A stretch of DNA of 64,000 nt, from assembly GCA_905221605.1 (NCBI GenBank), contig CAJNDS010002348.1:1-64000 (forward strand), written 5' to 3'. The DNA comes from Symbiodinium natans (taxonomy: Eukaryota > Sar > Dinophyceae > Suessiales > Symbiodiniaceae). Both the position numbers and the translations under genes were made by a program. The notes under the pieces are model-generated. The model ran no database searches and had not been told where the DNA came from. It saw only the letters and a list, made by a program, of their open reading frames with translations. This document shows, piece by piece, positions 49,735 through 58,842 of this stretch (the first letter of the stretch is position 1; every line of letters starts with the position of its first letter).

Positions 49735-49961
49735 ACCTAATGCCCTCAACCCTAGCAAGCCCCGAGTCCTGCACCACCCCGCTTTATACTCTATAAAACC
49801 TATTAGCTAAGGGCCCATACATAAGACGTCTGTACAGAAGGTAAGGGGACAAAAACTAAGGGACCATGTAAACATAAACCCCAAACCCCAAGCCTTAAAC
49901 CCTAAACCGTAACCCTAAACTCCCAAACCCTAAACATCCCTAAACCCTAAACCCTGTCAAG

Positions 49962-50076
49962 CCTGGAATCCTGAGCCCCTGCCTCGGCAATTGGAAGCCC
50001 CCACAGCTGCTCAGGAGAAGCTGGTTCGGGAGATGGCTGTTGGTTTCGACACTCAGAGCACAAATCTTATTCCAGG
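49962..50076 (+). CDS. Putative exon
   Basis: After CCTGTCAAG: two bases, 37 codons (WNPEPLPRQLEAPTAAQEKL then VREMAVGFDTQSTNLIP), GG, donor CCAGG|GTGTAGGG. The composition is clearly coding. Confidence 0.6.
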
Positions 50077-50169
50077 GTGTAGGGTTGAGGGTTTAGGGTT
50101 TAGGAGTTGCAGTCTTGGGTTATTGTTGCTGTTTGGATTTTAGGGTTAGGATTCAGGGGTAAGGGGGTG

Positions 50170-50331
50170 CAGACTTGGGCTGGACCTGCTAGACCCTCCA
50201 CTCCTAGACCTGCACATCAAGCCGAGGCAGATCTACAAAAAAGGCCCGAAACCCCAAATCGCAAAGGCCCTTTCTCTCAATCCAGCCCTACAAAGGGGGG
50301 GGAAAAGGCCCCCTCACCACACAGATCATAA
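50170..50331 (+). CDS. Putative terminal exon, Pro/Ser/Lys-rich
   Basis: Frame GPARPSTPRPAHQAEADLQK then RPETPNRKGPFSQSSPTKGG EKAPSPHRS and TAA. Low-complexity, likely disordered. Flanked by TTTAGGG words on the left only. Confidence 0.45.
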   Translation, partial: QTWAGPARPSTPRPAHQAEADLQKRPETPNRKGPFSQSSPTKGGEKAPSPHRS

Positions 50332-50410
50332 GGGACGTATCACTTGAGCTCTAAGAATGCTTAGAACTTATTTCAGGGTCCTTGTAACTCTGCGTGTAAC
50401 TGTATGGACC

Positions 50411-50445
50411 ATGGAGGCAGAGGACTTTCTTGTACAAGCCCGAGG
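50411..50445 (+). CDS. Possible first exon with good start context
   Basis: ACCATGG context; MEAEDFLVQAR plus GG, donor GAGG|GTTCAGGG. It would start the gene that continues at about 50854. Confidence 0.45.
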
Positions 50446-50853
50446 GTTCAGGGGTTAGGGTTTAGGTTGCGCTTTAATTCCTCAAGGTGCTTTTGCCTGC
50501 ACTAAAGACCTAAACTGCAAAAGTCCTCACGCTGCCTCCAGCGTAGTAATGATGTAGCACCCTTGTTATTCCTAAACCCTAAACCCTACACTCGGGTCTA
50601 GGTATGGTTTCGTGTCTAGGCGTGTCCTCTACGTAGGAGAAGACTCGCCATAAGAAGAGCATTCTGGCGTGGGGAGGTCGGGTGGGTGCAGTGGGGATCC
50701 GGTGAGGTTAGGTTTCTTGAAAGCCCACTCGCATCCCTGACCTTTGTTAGGTTCAAGAACCCCAAAAAGGGTACCCTTATTATCAGAACGGGTACCCTTA
50801 TTATACTATGGCTACCGGGCTACCAAGATTTGGGGTTTGGGGTTTAAGTTTGC

Positions 50854-51068
50854 GTGGGGCGAGCTGAGGAACGAAAGGAGCGCGAGTTTGAGCACCAGGG
50901 CGCCATCAACGCGTGCTGGCTTGCTCTTGGAGGCGTCTCACTGCATCCCAAGGCTCTCAAGTACGAAGCCCCAAACAATCCATGCGAGGTTCTCTTGGGT
51001 GCTTATTCTACTACGGAGCCTTATCTATGCAATGCACAAAAAGGCCTACTTCAGAGAATCCCCTATAT
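50854..51068 (+). CDS. Long exon, unknown protein
   Basis: Clear coding frame: GRAEERKEREFEHQGAINAC, WLALGGVSLHPKALKYEAPN, NPCEVLLGAYSTTEPYLCNA, then QKGLLQRIP into a (TA)n tract. The donor is probably the GT at 51069 in a 34-bp TA-rich intron. A second, longer open frame (50744-51157) overlaps. No domain recognised. Confidence 0.6.
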
Positions 51069-51102
51069 GTATATATATATATATATATAGTCTGCTGCTA
51101 AG

Positions 51103-51174
51103 GTTTCATGTAGACTTCCTGGCTTTAGCGTGGAATTCCGGGAAGAAGACCATGTAGACACAGCCTTGGCCTAA
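51103..51174 (+). CDS. Putative terminal exon after 34-bp intron
   Basis: After CTGCTGCTAAG. Joined in phase to 51068 it reads FHVDFLALAWNSGKKTM and stops at TAG 51155; in another frame it reads PGFSVEFREEDHVDTALA to TAA 51172. The intron length is at the lower limit for a spliceosomal intron, so the join is uncertain. Confidence 0.4.
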   Translation, partial: VSCRLPGFSVEFREEDHVDTALA

Positions 51175-51599
51175 AAAGCAGAGTGCATGGAGGTGGCCGG
51201 CCGGTTGGAACAGAAAGAGGGGTATCGGTGATCTGTGCCTCTGACAAAGTTCTTGCTATGTTTCGAAAAGCCCTGTAGGCCAAGAAAAGCACGCTAATTT
51301 TCCACCCCATCCTTAAACCGTAAACTCTAAACCTTAACCTTAAATCCTAAACCCCAAACCGTAAACCCTTCTATTCTCACGTTGCTCTGTGATCCAGTGT
51401 GGCTTTGCACCCTAGGTCTTAGGGTCCACATAGGATTTTTGGGTGTCGAGTAAACTCTTAACACTCCAAAAAACCCATGAATCACCTACCCCTAAACCCT
51501 AAACCTCTGAAAACACACGCTGCACCTCCCAAATCTGTAATCCCTTAAACCCTTAAAACCCCTAAACCCTACCAAGGCCGATAGAAAGACCCGACAATA

Positions 51600-51760
51600 A
51601 ACGCTGCAAACCGTAAACCTTATTCGCCCTAAACCCTAAGCCCTCAACCCTAAACCCGAAGCCCTAAGCCCTAAACCCTACACCCTAGCCCTAAACCCGA
51701 AACCCTAAGCCCTAAACCCTAAACCCTAGCCCTAAACCCTAAACCCTAAGAGCCCTTTAC
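51600..51760 (+). repeat. CCCTAAA/CCCGAAG mixed array
   Basis: C-words with CCCTAAG, CCCTCAA and CCCGAAA variants. Confidence 0.85.
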
Positions 51761-51781
51761 ATGGGAGATTTTGCAACCCAG

Positions 51782-51838
51782 GGCCCGGTGAGCCTTCGGC
51801 TGAGCACGGCGCGCAGGTTGGGCTCCCTAGCAGACAGG
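51782..51838 (+). CDS. Putative exon
   Basis: Acceptor TGCAACCCAG; 19 codons (GPVSLRLSTARRLGSLADR), then a poly-G tract and TTTAGGG units. Donor hidden in the G run. Confidence 0.45.
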
Positions 51839-51980
51839 GGGGGGGGGGGGTTTAGGGTTTAGGGTTTAGGGATTAGGGAGGATTAGGGTTTAGGGTTGAG
51901 TGCTTAGGGTTTCGGGGCTGAGGGCTCAGGATTTAGGGCTGAGGGTCGCATTTTGAGTCCAGCAAGTCTGTTTCCCGAAG

Positions 51981-52018
51981 CAGCTCGCCAAGTCCCTCGG
52001 CCCTCGACACTTTCTAAG
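51981..52018 (+). CDS. Small putative exon
   Basis: After TTCCCGAAG: QLAKSLGPRHFL plus AG, donor CTAAG|GTTGGA. The intron downstream holds a palindromic repeat. Confidence 0.45.
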
Positions 52019-52022
52019 GTTG

Positions 52023-52172
52023 GAACCATGGGCCCTTAGTAATAGTGTGGCCCCTTACCCTTGTTTAAAGGGATTTAAAGGGATCCGAAGCATGGGCCCG
52101 CATTATGTCTAGTGGATATGAGGGTTAGATATATCGGGGGACCCAAACGAAGGGCCCACACTTCGGATCCTC
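52023..52172. repeat. Fold-back repeat PAL-9
   Basis: GGATCCGAAGCATGGGCCC and GGGCCCACACTTCGGATCC are inverted around 52080-52172; a further arm (GGAACCATGGGCCC) starts at 52021. Intronic between 52018 and 52195. Confidence 0.8.
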
Positions 52173-52194
52173 TACACTTGCATGATCGTCCCCC

Positions 52195-52256
52195 GTCATG
52201 GCTGTGAAATGTGTAGCCGAGCTCTTTGGGTCGCTGAGAAGGATTGAACAACCCTT
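52195..52256 (+). CDS. Putative exon
   Basis: Frame SSPVMAVKCVAELFGSLRRI EQPLN into CCCTAAA. Could start at the internal ATG. Clear helix-like coding composition; 3' end obscured by the array. Confidence 0.5.
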
Positions 52257-52485
52257 AAACCCTAAACCCTAAACCCTGAACCCGGGATCCCTTAGCCCCT
52301 CGAAATACCCTTAAAGCTCAGACTTGTAAAGGCCCTCAACCCCCTACAGCCCTCGAACGCTTGCAACTTTAAAACCCAACCCTTAACCCCTGAAACCGGG
52401 TTTAGGGTTTAGGGTTTAGGGTTAAGGGTTTAGGGTTCAGGGTTTAGGGTACCCTCAGCATGCCTGGCCACAAGCCTTCCGCTAG

Positions 52486-52548
52486 GCCCGCGTGAGGGAG
52501 TGCCCGGAGCCCCTTCAGTCGGCTGAGGAAGCGGCGACTGGGCTGTAA
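52486..52548 (+). CDS. Putative terminal exon
   Basis: After CTTCCGCTAG: 20 codons (ARVRECPEPLQSAEEAATGL) then TAA, followed directly by CCCTAAA units. Confidence 0.5.
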   Translation, partial: ARVRECPEPLQSAEEAATGL

Positions 52549-53112
52549 ACCCTAAACCCTAAACCCCAAACCCTAAACCCTAAGCCCTAAACCCCAAACC
52601 CTAAACCCTAAACCTGTTAGGGATTTCGAATTCGTGGTCTACGAGGGTTCAGACTCAGAGTTTAAGGGGTTCTGAAAGGTAACCCCATGACTGTTCAGGG
52701 ACCATATGAGAGATTACAGCCCAGGAAACCCCAAACCCAGAATATGCGAAGCCTAAAGGCTTATTCAGGCTTGTTCCTTATGGGGGGGCAGTGCGGGGGT
52801 GGGGGTGGGGGGGAGGGTCCACAACTCCTATGGGAGGACAACTAGTTGCCTAATTCTCGGTAAGGAACGAATATGTTTGAAATCACAGCTGCCCTGGTGA
52901 ATCCGTCAACGTTAAGGGTGTAGGGTGTAGGGTTTGGGGTTGAGGGTTTAATGTTTGTTTGGGTGTTCGCATCATGGAGCCCTGAACACTAGAACCTAAA
53001 AATCTGAAGCCCGAAACCCGAAACCCGAAACCCGAAACCTAACCCTTAAATTCCGAAACCCGAACCCGAAACCCTTTAGGGCTTCAGGTCTTTGTAAGCA
53101 TCTGAAGCCCAG

Positions 53113-53185
53113 TTCATGGTTGCGGACGCAGGTGAGAACTGCGGAGATGGGTTTGCTCCAGCCTTTCGGCCTGAAGCATTTTCGG
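53113..53185 (+). CDS. Putative exon
   Basis: Acceptor TGAAGCCCAG; 24 codons (FMVADAGENCGDGFAPAFRP EAFS) plus one base, donor TCGG|GTTGGGGG. An internal GTGAGA could act as an earlier donor. Confidence 0.5.
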
Positions 53186-53384
53186 GTTGGGGGGGTTTAA
53201 GGGTTCAGGGTTTAGGGTTTAGGGTTTAATTCGGGTTTAGGGTTTAGGGTTTAGGGTTTAGGGTTTAGGGCTGCTTAGGGTCAGGGATTTAGGTGGGTTT
53301 CCTGGGTTTGGAAGATCCTGAACCTGGGTTTAGTTTGGGTTTTTAGGATCCTTAACCTTAAGGCCTAAACTTAACTTTCTTCCC

Positions 53385-53386
<2 letters not shown>

Positions 53387-53416
<30 letters not shown>
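53387..53416. repeat. Poly-C tract (~28)
   Basis: Homopolymer C between unique flanks. Confidence 0.95.
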
Positions 53417-53455
53417 TGAATTTCCCAATCTGTTCAGCTGGGCATCCCGAAACCC

Positions 53456-53530
53456 TAAACCCCAAACCCCAAACCCTAAACCCTAAACCCCAAACCCTAA
53501 ACCCTAAACCCTAAACCCTAAACCCTAAGG
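53456..53530 (+). repeat. CCCTAAA / CCCCAAA array
   Basis: About 10 units just upstream of the copia-like fragment. Confidence 0.9.
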
Positions 53531-53620
53531 GCTGGTTGGTTGCTCATCCTTCCTTGTTTTGGGACCTACGATTCCTGACCTGGTGGAGTCACTCAGCTTG
53601 CGCACTGACGCATTCCCTAA

Positions 53621-53717
53621 GAGCCCAATACCCCTTAAGTAAGGAGTATTCCTTACACTTTCTGGGGATCCTTAGTAGGAATTCAGGTGCATTCCTTAGT
53701 TGAGGGTTATTGGGCTC
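53621..53717. repeat. Fold-back repeat PAL-5, copy 1
   Basis: Ends GAGCCCAATACCCCTTAA and GGTTATTGGGCTC are complementary, with inner AAGGAGTATTCCTTA and GGGATCCTTAGTAGG words. It interrupts the copia-like frame. Related copies at 57381-57540. Confidence 0.85.
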
Positions 53718-53867
53718 GTTGCATCCGCGAAGTAGCGCACGGCGCTTGGAATCCTGCTGTACATCTGGGCCGGGATTCCCAGTGTCAACTTGCAATCAAA
53801 ACCCTGAGCCAGCATCTTGCAAACCCCACAGATTCATGCCGGTCAGTGTTGCGGGATTTGGTGCGAT

Positions 53868-53950
53868 ACCCTAAACCCTAAACCCTAAACCCTAAACCCT
53901 AAACCCTAAACCCTGCACCCTAGACCCTAGACCCTAGACCCCAAACCCTA
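53868..53950 (+). repeat. CCCTAAA/CCCTAGA array inside copia-like frame
   Basis: About 11 units; coding resemblance resumes on its far side in the expected domain order. Confidence 0.9.
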
Positions 53951-54107
53951 ATCGCATGCATGCAACTTCCGGATGGTCATTTGTCCATGACCAAAGCTGA
54001 GCAGGAAGCCGGAACACGTGCAAGGTGCCCAGGACAGGACGTGATAGAGTGCTTCACTGATTCCGACTGGACCGGATGCCGCTCTAGCCGCAAATCCGCA
54101 ACTGCTA

Positions 54108-54133
54108 CCCTAAACCCTAAACCCTAAACTCTA
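54108..54133 (+). repeat. 26-bp CCCTAAA insertion in RNase H frame
   Basis: Three CCCTAAA units plus CTCTA. The trinucleotide CTA lies on both edges (54105-54107 and 54131-54133). Leaving the 26 bp out puts the two RNase H pieces in one open frame. Confidence 0.75.
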
Positions 54134-54228
54134 TGGCGTTGTTCGTGAACTCTGTGATCTTGATGAGTGCCAGGCGGACTCAGAAAGCCCTTTCCCTGAG
54201 TTCTTGCAGTGGGCTCTTGTCACTTTAG

Positions 54229-54766
54229 GGTCAGGCTACACTAGGGTTTAGGTTTAGGGTTTAGGATTTAGGGTTTAGGGTTTAGGGTCTAGGGTCTAGG
54301 GTTTAGGGTCTAGGGTCCAGGGTTTAGGGTTTAGGGTTTAGGGTTTAGGGTTTGGGGTCATCCCAAAACCCTAAACCCTAAACCCTGAGCCTTAAACCCT
54401 GAACCCATAGCAAGTTTTCGTTCTCTAGGCACCACCACAAGGGTTTAGGGTTTAGGGTTTAAGGTTTAGGGTTCTCGGGGTACCTTATTGAGGCCCATAT
54501 CATTGAGGGCATGGGGGTCCATCTTGGGGGTCCCTCATTTTCGTAAACCCCCCCATGCATAGGGTTTAGGTTTTGTAGAGTTTAGGGCTTCGGGCTAGGG
54601 GTTGTGCATTCGACCGTACCCTTGGGGTTTTGGGGACTCCTGTTTAAACATCCTAAAGGTAGCAGAACGGCCATATGAGGGCTTTGCGATGGGGAAGCTT
54701 TAGGGACTTTAGGGGTACCACCTTCGGTGTGCGAGTCTTAATCCCTTAACCGCCAAACCCTAAACC
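54229..54766. repeat. TTTAGGG arrays and unresolved sequence
   Basis: TTTAGGG/TCTAGGG words at 54240-54357, CCCTAAA words at 54365-54406, TTTAGGG words at 54441-54475, then mixed sequence with no convincing frame. Confidence 0.7.
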
Positions 54767-54877
54767 CTAAACCCTAAACCCTAAACCCTAAACCCTAAAC
54801 CCTAAACCCTAAACCCTAAACCCTAAACCCTAAACCCTAAACCCTAAACCCTAAACCCTAAACCCTAAACCCTAAAT
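54764..54877 (+). repeat. Pure (CCCTAAA)n array
   Basis: About 16 units, ending in a DR-4 copy (54885-55015). Confidence 0.95.
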
Positions 54878-55150
54878 GCCTTGTCTTACTTAAAGGTTCC
54901 GGAGACTTTGTAAGAGGGATTATAAGCAATGTAACTGTACTTATAACTACTTGTAGCCCCCATTAAGGTACGCATATCCCTACTTACTCAGTGCCCCGAT
55001 CCTCCAATTAAGTATGTGCAACCCTAAAGCCTAAACCCTAAACCCTAAACCCTAAACCCTAAACCCTAAACCCTAAACCCTAAACCCCAAATCCCTTGTC
55101 TTAGTCCCTTGATTAAGGGCTAGGCTTGACGGGCGCGATGGAAGCTGCAG

Positions 55151-55195
55151 ATCCCATTTTCCATCCCAGGACCCTTCGAAGAATGGGATGAGTCT
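55151..55195 (+). CDS. Putative exon
   Basis: Acceptor GAAGCTGCAG; 15 codons in phase 0 (IPFSIPGPFEEWDES), donor GTCT|GTTAGGG; C-array left, G-array right. Another frame is also open. Confidence 0.5.
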
Positions 55196-55504
55196 GTTAG
55201 GGTTTAGGGTTTAGGGTTTAGGGTTTAGGGTTCAGGGTTTAGGGTGTACGTAGCATATACTTGGGCCTTGAAGGGGTTCCTATCTTGTAGTCTGAGGGCC
55301 CAAGAGGTATATGCAGCCTTGGGGAGTGGGGATGTCCTTTGCAAAGTAGCTTGTGGAAGGAGCCCTTGTCACTGAAAGCCTGAAGACCACCAACAACTAA
55401 TCCCTAAACCCTAAGCTCTTTTTGTCCGGGTTTAGGGTTTAGGGTTTAGGGTTTAGGGTTTAGGGTTTAGGGTTTAGGGTTAATTTCTGGATCCGATTTC
55501 CGAG

Positions 55505-55682
55505 CGATCCCCCAAAACCCCAAACGTGGAAGCGTAATGTATATTCTATAGGCCCTGCAACCTATCCAGCCCTCAAATCTGTACCCGAAGTTGAACCCTC
55601 AACCCGGTCCACTCAATCATCTGTTACTTTAGTTGAAAGGCAAACATTGAGCCTCATAAGCACAGACATGGGATGCGTCTAA
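55505..55682 (+). CDS. Terminal exon, unknown protein
   Basis: After ATTTCCGAG, one base and 58 codons to a TAA at 55680-55682. Reads DPPKPQTWKRNVYSIGPATY, PALKSVPEVEPSTRSTQSSV, TLVERQTLSLISTDMGCV. Only this frame is open throughout. It ends at the edge of a pure CCCTAAA array. No domain recognised. Confidence 0.55.
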
Positions 55683-55757
55683 ACCCTAAACCCTAAACCC
55701 TAAACCCTAAACCCTAAACCCTAAACCCTAAACCCTAAACCCTAAACCCTAAACCCT
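55682..55757 (+). repeat. Pure (CCCTAAA)n array
   Basis: About 11 units before the exon at 55769. Confidence 0.95.
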
Positions 55758-55768
55758 GCGTATCCGAG

Positions 55769-55876
55769 GCTTCTCTCGGACTCCAGCGCTCGTGGCCGCC
55801 AGGCGGCCATCGCCGGCATTGCTTGCCTAGGCTGGGGGGGTCTGGGCGCTTTTCTTGTTGGGGCTCTTCGGATTTG
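55769..55876 (+). CDS. Exon, HEAT/ARM-like or membrane helix
   Basis: After CGTATCCGAG: one base, 35 codons (LLSDSSARGRQAAIAGIACL then GWGGLGAFLVGALRI), TG; donor GATTTG|GTTTAGGG. The LLSD...RQAAIAGIACLG part is like a HEAT/ARM helix pair; the Gly-rich hydrophobic end could also be a membrane helix. Joins 56117 in phase (TG+T). Confidence 0.55.
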
Positions 55877-56116
55877 GTTTAGGGTTTAGGGTTTACGGCT
55901 TATGGTTTGTAGGGCTTAGGGCCTAGGGTTTAGGCCCTCAGGTCTAGGAGTTATATGGGGTTAGTGTACACGTATGCTCAGGCCGCTATTCAGGGGGACT
56001 TGGGTTCCCGGCAAACCTTAAAACCCTAAACCCCAAACCTTAAACCCTAAACTCTAAACCCTAAACCCTAAACCCTAAACCCTACACCTCAGGTAGGGTG
56101 ACTTATGGGCCACCAG

Positions 56117-56178
56117 TGCGCCCTCCTCAGGGGCTCCCAGCAAGGCCCACGAAGCCCTCAGAATGGCCCTCAATACCC
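56117..56178 (+). CDS. Exon joined in phase to 55876
   Basis: After GGGCCACCAG: T completes a Cys codon, then APSSGAPSKAHEALRMALNT before running into CCCTAAA. Other frames are open as well. The end is not defined. Confidence 0.45.
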
Positions 56179-56461
56179 TAAACCCTAAACCCTAAACTCC
56201 TTAAACCCTAAACCTTGGCGTACCAGACGCTGAGATCACAGGCGCCCCCGAAGCGCAAACCTTCCTTTGACTGCTTTCAGTTTTAGGGTTTACGGCTTCG
56301 GGGTTTAGGTCTTAGGGCGCCTCAGGGACGAGGGCTTTAGGGTTTAGGGTTTTTGGGTTTTGGGTTTTGGGTTTAGGGTTTGTTTAGGGTCTAGGGTTTA
56401 GCCGGGTCACCCGATGACCCCTGCTATACGCGGCCTTAAAACACTATTTCGGAGGAGTTAG

Positions 56462-56501
56462 GAGTCCTCCGAGTCAGCTTGAAGCGCCATGTTGGATCTA
56501 G
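56462..56501 (+). CDS. Small putative exon
   Basis: After AGGAGTTAG: two bases, VLRVSLKRHVGS, AG; donor TCTAG|GTTGAGGG. Confidence 0.4.
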
Positions 56502-56779
56502 GTTGAGGGTTTAGGGTTTAGGGATTTTGGTCTATGCCCTAAACCCTAAACCCTAAACCCTAAACCCTGAACCCTAAACCCTAATTTAGGGTTTAGGATT
56601 CAGTTCCAGAGGGCCCCAGTTGTTGTAGCATTGTGGAGTCTCAAGGTGCAAAGACCACTTGGAAAGGGGACTTATGACCCCACTGGTAAGTCTACTTACA
56701 GCCTACTTAGGGGGCTCAGGGGGTTTGTAAGTACAGTTTTAATTGGGGCTACGGTTATAAGTGCCCATGAACCTCCACG

Positions 56780-56860
56780 CATGCTCCATTTCATGTTTTC
56801 CCTAGCTCATTCCATCTCGGCAGCAAGCTAGGGCTCGGACCATGGCTCCCCAACCCTAAA
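56780..56860 (+). CDS. Possible terminal exon
   Basis: After TTTTCCCTAG: LIPSRQQARARTMAPQP and a TAA that belongs to CCCTAAA. Basic. It follows a DR-4 copy (56685-56780). Confidence 0.35.
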
Positions 56861-56886
56861 CCCCAGAGCTGCAGGTTCTTAGGTTT

Positions 56887-56894
56887 TCGCATTT

Positions 56895-56940
<46 letters not shown>
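56887..56940. repeat. T12 to G40 homopolymer transition
   Basis: Poly-T directly joined to about 40 G. Similar T-to-G joins at 22938, 29751 and 43610. Confidence 0.95.
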
Positions 56941-57140
56941 GTTAACCCCAATCACTAAACGCCCTGAACCTTAGAAACCCTATCATTCCTGAACACCGTA
57001 GAAACCCTATAATCCTTGTAAATGCGAAACAACCTCAATCCTTCAGGGTTTGGGGTTCAGGGTTTAGGGTTCTGGAAAGCCCAAGCCCCAAACCAGCAAG
57101 CGCGCCCCGCGGCCTTGCCAAGACCCTTGTAGGGGCTCAC

Positions 57141-57267
57141 CCTAAACCCTAAACCCTAAACCCTAAACCCTAAACCCTAAACCCTAAACCCTAAACCCTA
57201 AACCCTAAACCCTAAACCCTAAACCCTAAACCCTAAACCCTAAACCCTAAACCCTAAACCCTAAACC
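57141..57267 (+). repeat. Pure (CCCTAAA)n array
   Basis: About 18 units, C arm before the island at 57279. Confidence 0.95.
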
Positions 57268-57278
57268 GTGACCTTAGG

Positions 57279-57378
57279 ATGACCCCAGTCGCCAGGTGGG
57301 AGAAGTTGCTGCCGGGCTCGCGCCCTGTCCTGTCAGTCCTAGCCTATCCCGGGTGTCCCTGAAGCCTCTACCCAAAGA
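57279..57378 (+). CDS. Putative exon, two open frames
   Basis: After GACCTTAG. One frame reads DDPSRQVGEVAAGLAPCPVS PSLSRVSLKPLPK, another MTPVARWEKLLPGSRPVLSV LAYPGCP and a TGA. Both look coding. A double PAL-5 repeat follows at once. Confidence 0.45.
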
Positions 57379-57380
57379 GC

Positions 57381-57540
57381 CCAATACCCCTATTCCTTAA
57401 ATTATATCGGGATCCTTAGTAGGATTTATTTACGGGATGTTCCTAAAGAGGCCAATAACCCTTAATACTCCTTAAATGATGTAGGGATCCTTACGAATTA
57501 GGATTTAAGGTATTCCTTGATTAATCGGTATTGGGCTCTG
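57381..57540. repeat. PAL-5 repeat, nested double copy
   Basis: Outer ends GAGCCCAATACCCC and CGGTATTGGGCTC. Inside, GATCCTTAGTAGGATT and GGATCCTTACGAATTAGG and a second AGGCCAATAACCC end indicate that one copy has been inserted in or duplicated with another. Confidence 0.8.
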
Positions 57541-57558
57541 TGGGTGCCCTAATTGCAG

Positions 57559-57613
57559 GACTCCGGGGTTGTTCTTTCGCGCCTCAGGCTCCACTAGTCG
57601 GATTCGAGATCGC
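57559..57613 (+). CDS. Putative exon
   Basis: Acceptor CTAATTGCAG; one base plus 18 codons (TPGLFFRASGSTSRIRDR), donor CGC|GTTTAGGG in phase 0. Confidence 0.5.
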
Positions 57614-57744
57614 GTTTAGGGCTTAGGGCTTAGGGCTTAGGGCTTAGGGCTTAGGGTTTAGGGCTTAGGGCTTCGGGTTTAGGGTTTAGGGTTTAGGGTT
57701 TAGGGTTTAAGGTGCATGTTCCTAAGGCTCCAAATAGAGCAGGT

Positions 57745-57847
57745 ACAGTGCCGACGTAGTCGGGCGATTCCGATACCGTTCACGTCCAGCAAAGTCGACG
57801 CTGGCACCGGCAAACAGCACATCCTCAAGGCCTTCTCCTAAGGGTCC
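57745..57847 (+). CDS. Putative exon cut by PAL-1
   Basis: Frame CRRSRAIPIPFTSSKVDAGT then GKQHILKAFS, stopped by a TAA that is the outer end (CCTAAGGG) of the PAL-1 copy. Coding-like sequence resumes beyond the repeat at 58016, so the repeat may be intronic or an insertion. Confidence 0.45.
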
Positions 57848-58014
57848 ATGTACCTAGGGTTAGGGTTTAGGGTTTAGGGTTTAGGGGTTTTGGGTTTAGG
57901 GTTTAAGGTTTGGGGTTCAGGGCTAGATGGTATATACCTGGGCCTTAAAGGGGTTCCCATATAGTAGCTCTAGGGCCCAGGTATATACCATATAGGTACA
58001 TGGACCCTTAGGGT
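57838..58014. repeat. PAL-1 copy 3, split by a TTTAGGG array
   Basis: Left end CTAAGGGTCCATGTACCTA, then about 70 bp of TTTAGGG words (57855-57926), then the rest of the palindrome (GGTATATACCTGGGCC ... GGCCCAGGTATATACC ... GGTACATGGACCCTTAGGG). Outside the array the copy is well conserved. Confidence 0.85.
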
Positions 58015-58015
58015 T

Positions 58016-58115
58016 CTCTACATCCTGCGGGACACGTCTTCATCACATTGACGATCAGTCTGGCAGAACAAAGGAGATCATCAAAATTGGCTTGGAAGGA
58101 TCTACATTTGCTTAA
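58016..58115 (+). CDS. Putative terminal exon after PAL-1
   Basis: Frame RLHHIDDQSGRTKEIIKIGL EGSTFA to TAA at 58113. A second frame (FITLTISLAEQRRSSKLAWK) is also open. Acceptor not identified. Confidence 0.4.
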
Positions 58116-58439
58116 AACGATCCCTAAACCCTAAACCATAAACCCGAAACCCTAAATCTAAACCCGCAAACCCTAAAGCAGTGCAGGGCATGGGTGGGGC
58201 CTGCGTTCACCGGGGGGCTTTAGGGTTTTGGCACAAAAGGCTGTCTCTCTTCCTAAGGTTGCAATGGCTCTGAAGGCTAGAGCATGAACATTTAAGAAGG
58301 CTTCAAAGGGTTTCGAAGCAATCGGACTGATCCGGCTTTAGGGTGAAGGGCTTAGGATTTAGGCTGAAGGGTTTGGGGTGGATGGGGATGTGTCGTACCC
58401 TAAACCCCAAGCCTTTGGCGATTAAGGTGCGAGCTCCAG

Positions 58440-58472
58440 CCTAGGATCCAAGGACGGCAGTTCGCGTTGAGC
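58440..58472 (+). CDS. 33-bp putative exon
   Basis: After GCGAGCTCCAG: PRIQGRQFALS, donor GAGC|GTTTTAGGG in phase 0. Confidence 0.4.
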
Positions 58473-58842
58473 GTTTTAGGGTTCAGGGTTGAGTAAGTAG
58501 AGTTGCAAGTGCCCTGACAAGAACCCTTGGAGGGTTATCCTACTTCATAGCCCTACTTAATAACTAACTCAGTGCCCCGCTCCCCCGATTTCGCGTTTAG
58601 GCTTTTAGGGTTGAGGGTGTAGGGCCCGAAGCATTAAACTCAAAGCCCCAGATCCTAAGTCCTTGCAGCCGTAAATCTGGGGCTTAGGGATTGGGAAGTG
58701 GGGGTTAAGGAGTTGGGGGGGGAGGGTGTTTGGGGGGTGCGCCGGCGTTCTTTCTGTACAGTACAAGGGTTTCGGGCTTCTGGCTTGAGTGGGTTGTAAA
58801 CCCTAAACCCTAGACCCTAAACCTGGCTTTGCATGCACACAG

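Larger units (their letters stand above)
53560..54228 (+). pseudogene. Ty1/copia-like RT C-terminus and RNase H, broken
   Basis: Three frame pieces on + resemble the end of a copia-type polyprotein. 53717-53867 gives LGRDSQCQLAIKTLSQHLAN and RSVLRDLVRY, like the RPD-x-A-x-x-LS ... PT ... RYLKGT end of reverse transcriptase. 53951-54107 gives ECFTDSDWTGCRSSRKSATA, with the DSDWxG...SRKS start of RNase H (first catalytic Asp). 54134-54228 gives SVILMSARRTQKALSLSSC, like the S-x-x-Q-x-x-x-x-LSS strand. The pieces are split by a PAL-5 repeat, two CCCTAAA arrays and a TTTAGGG array. Domain order is right, so this is one decayed element; no LTR seen. Confidence 0.65.
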
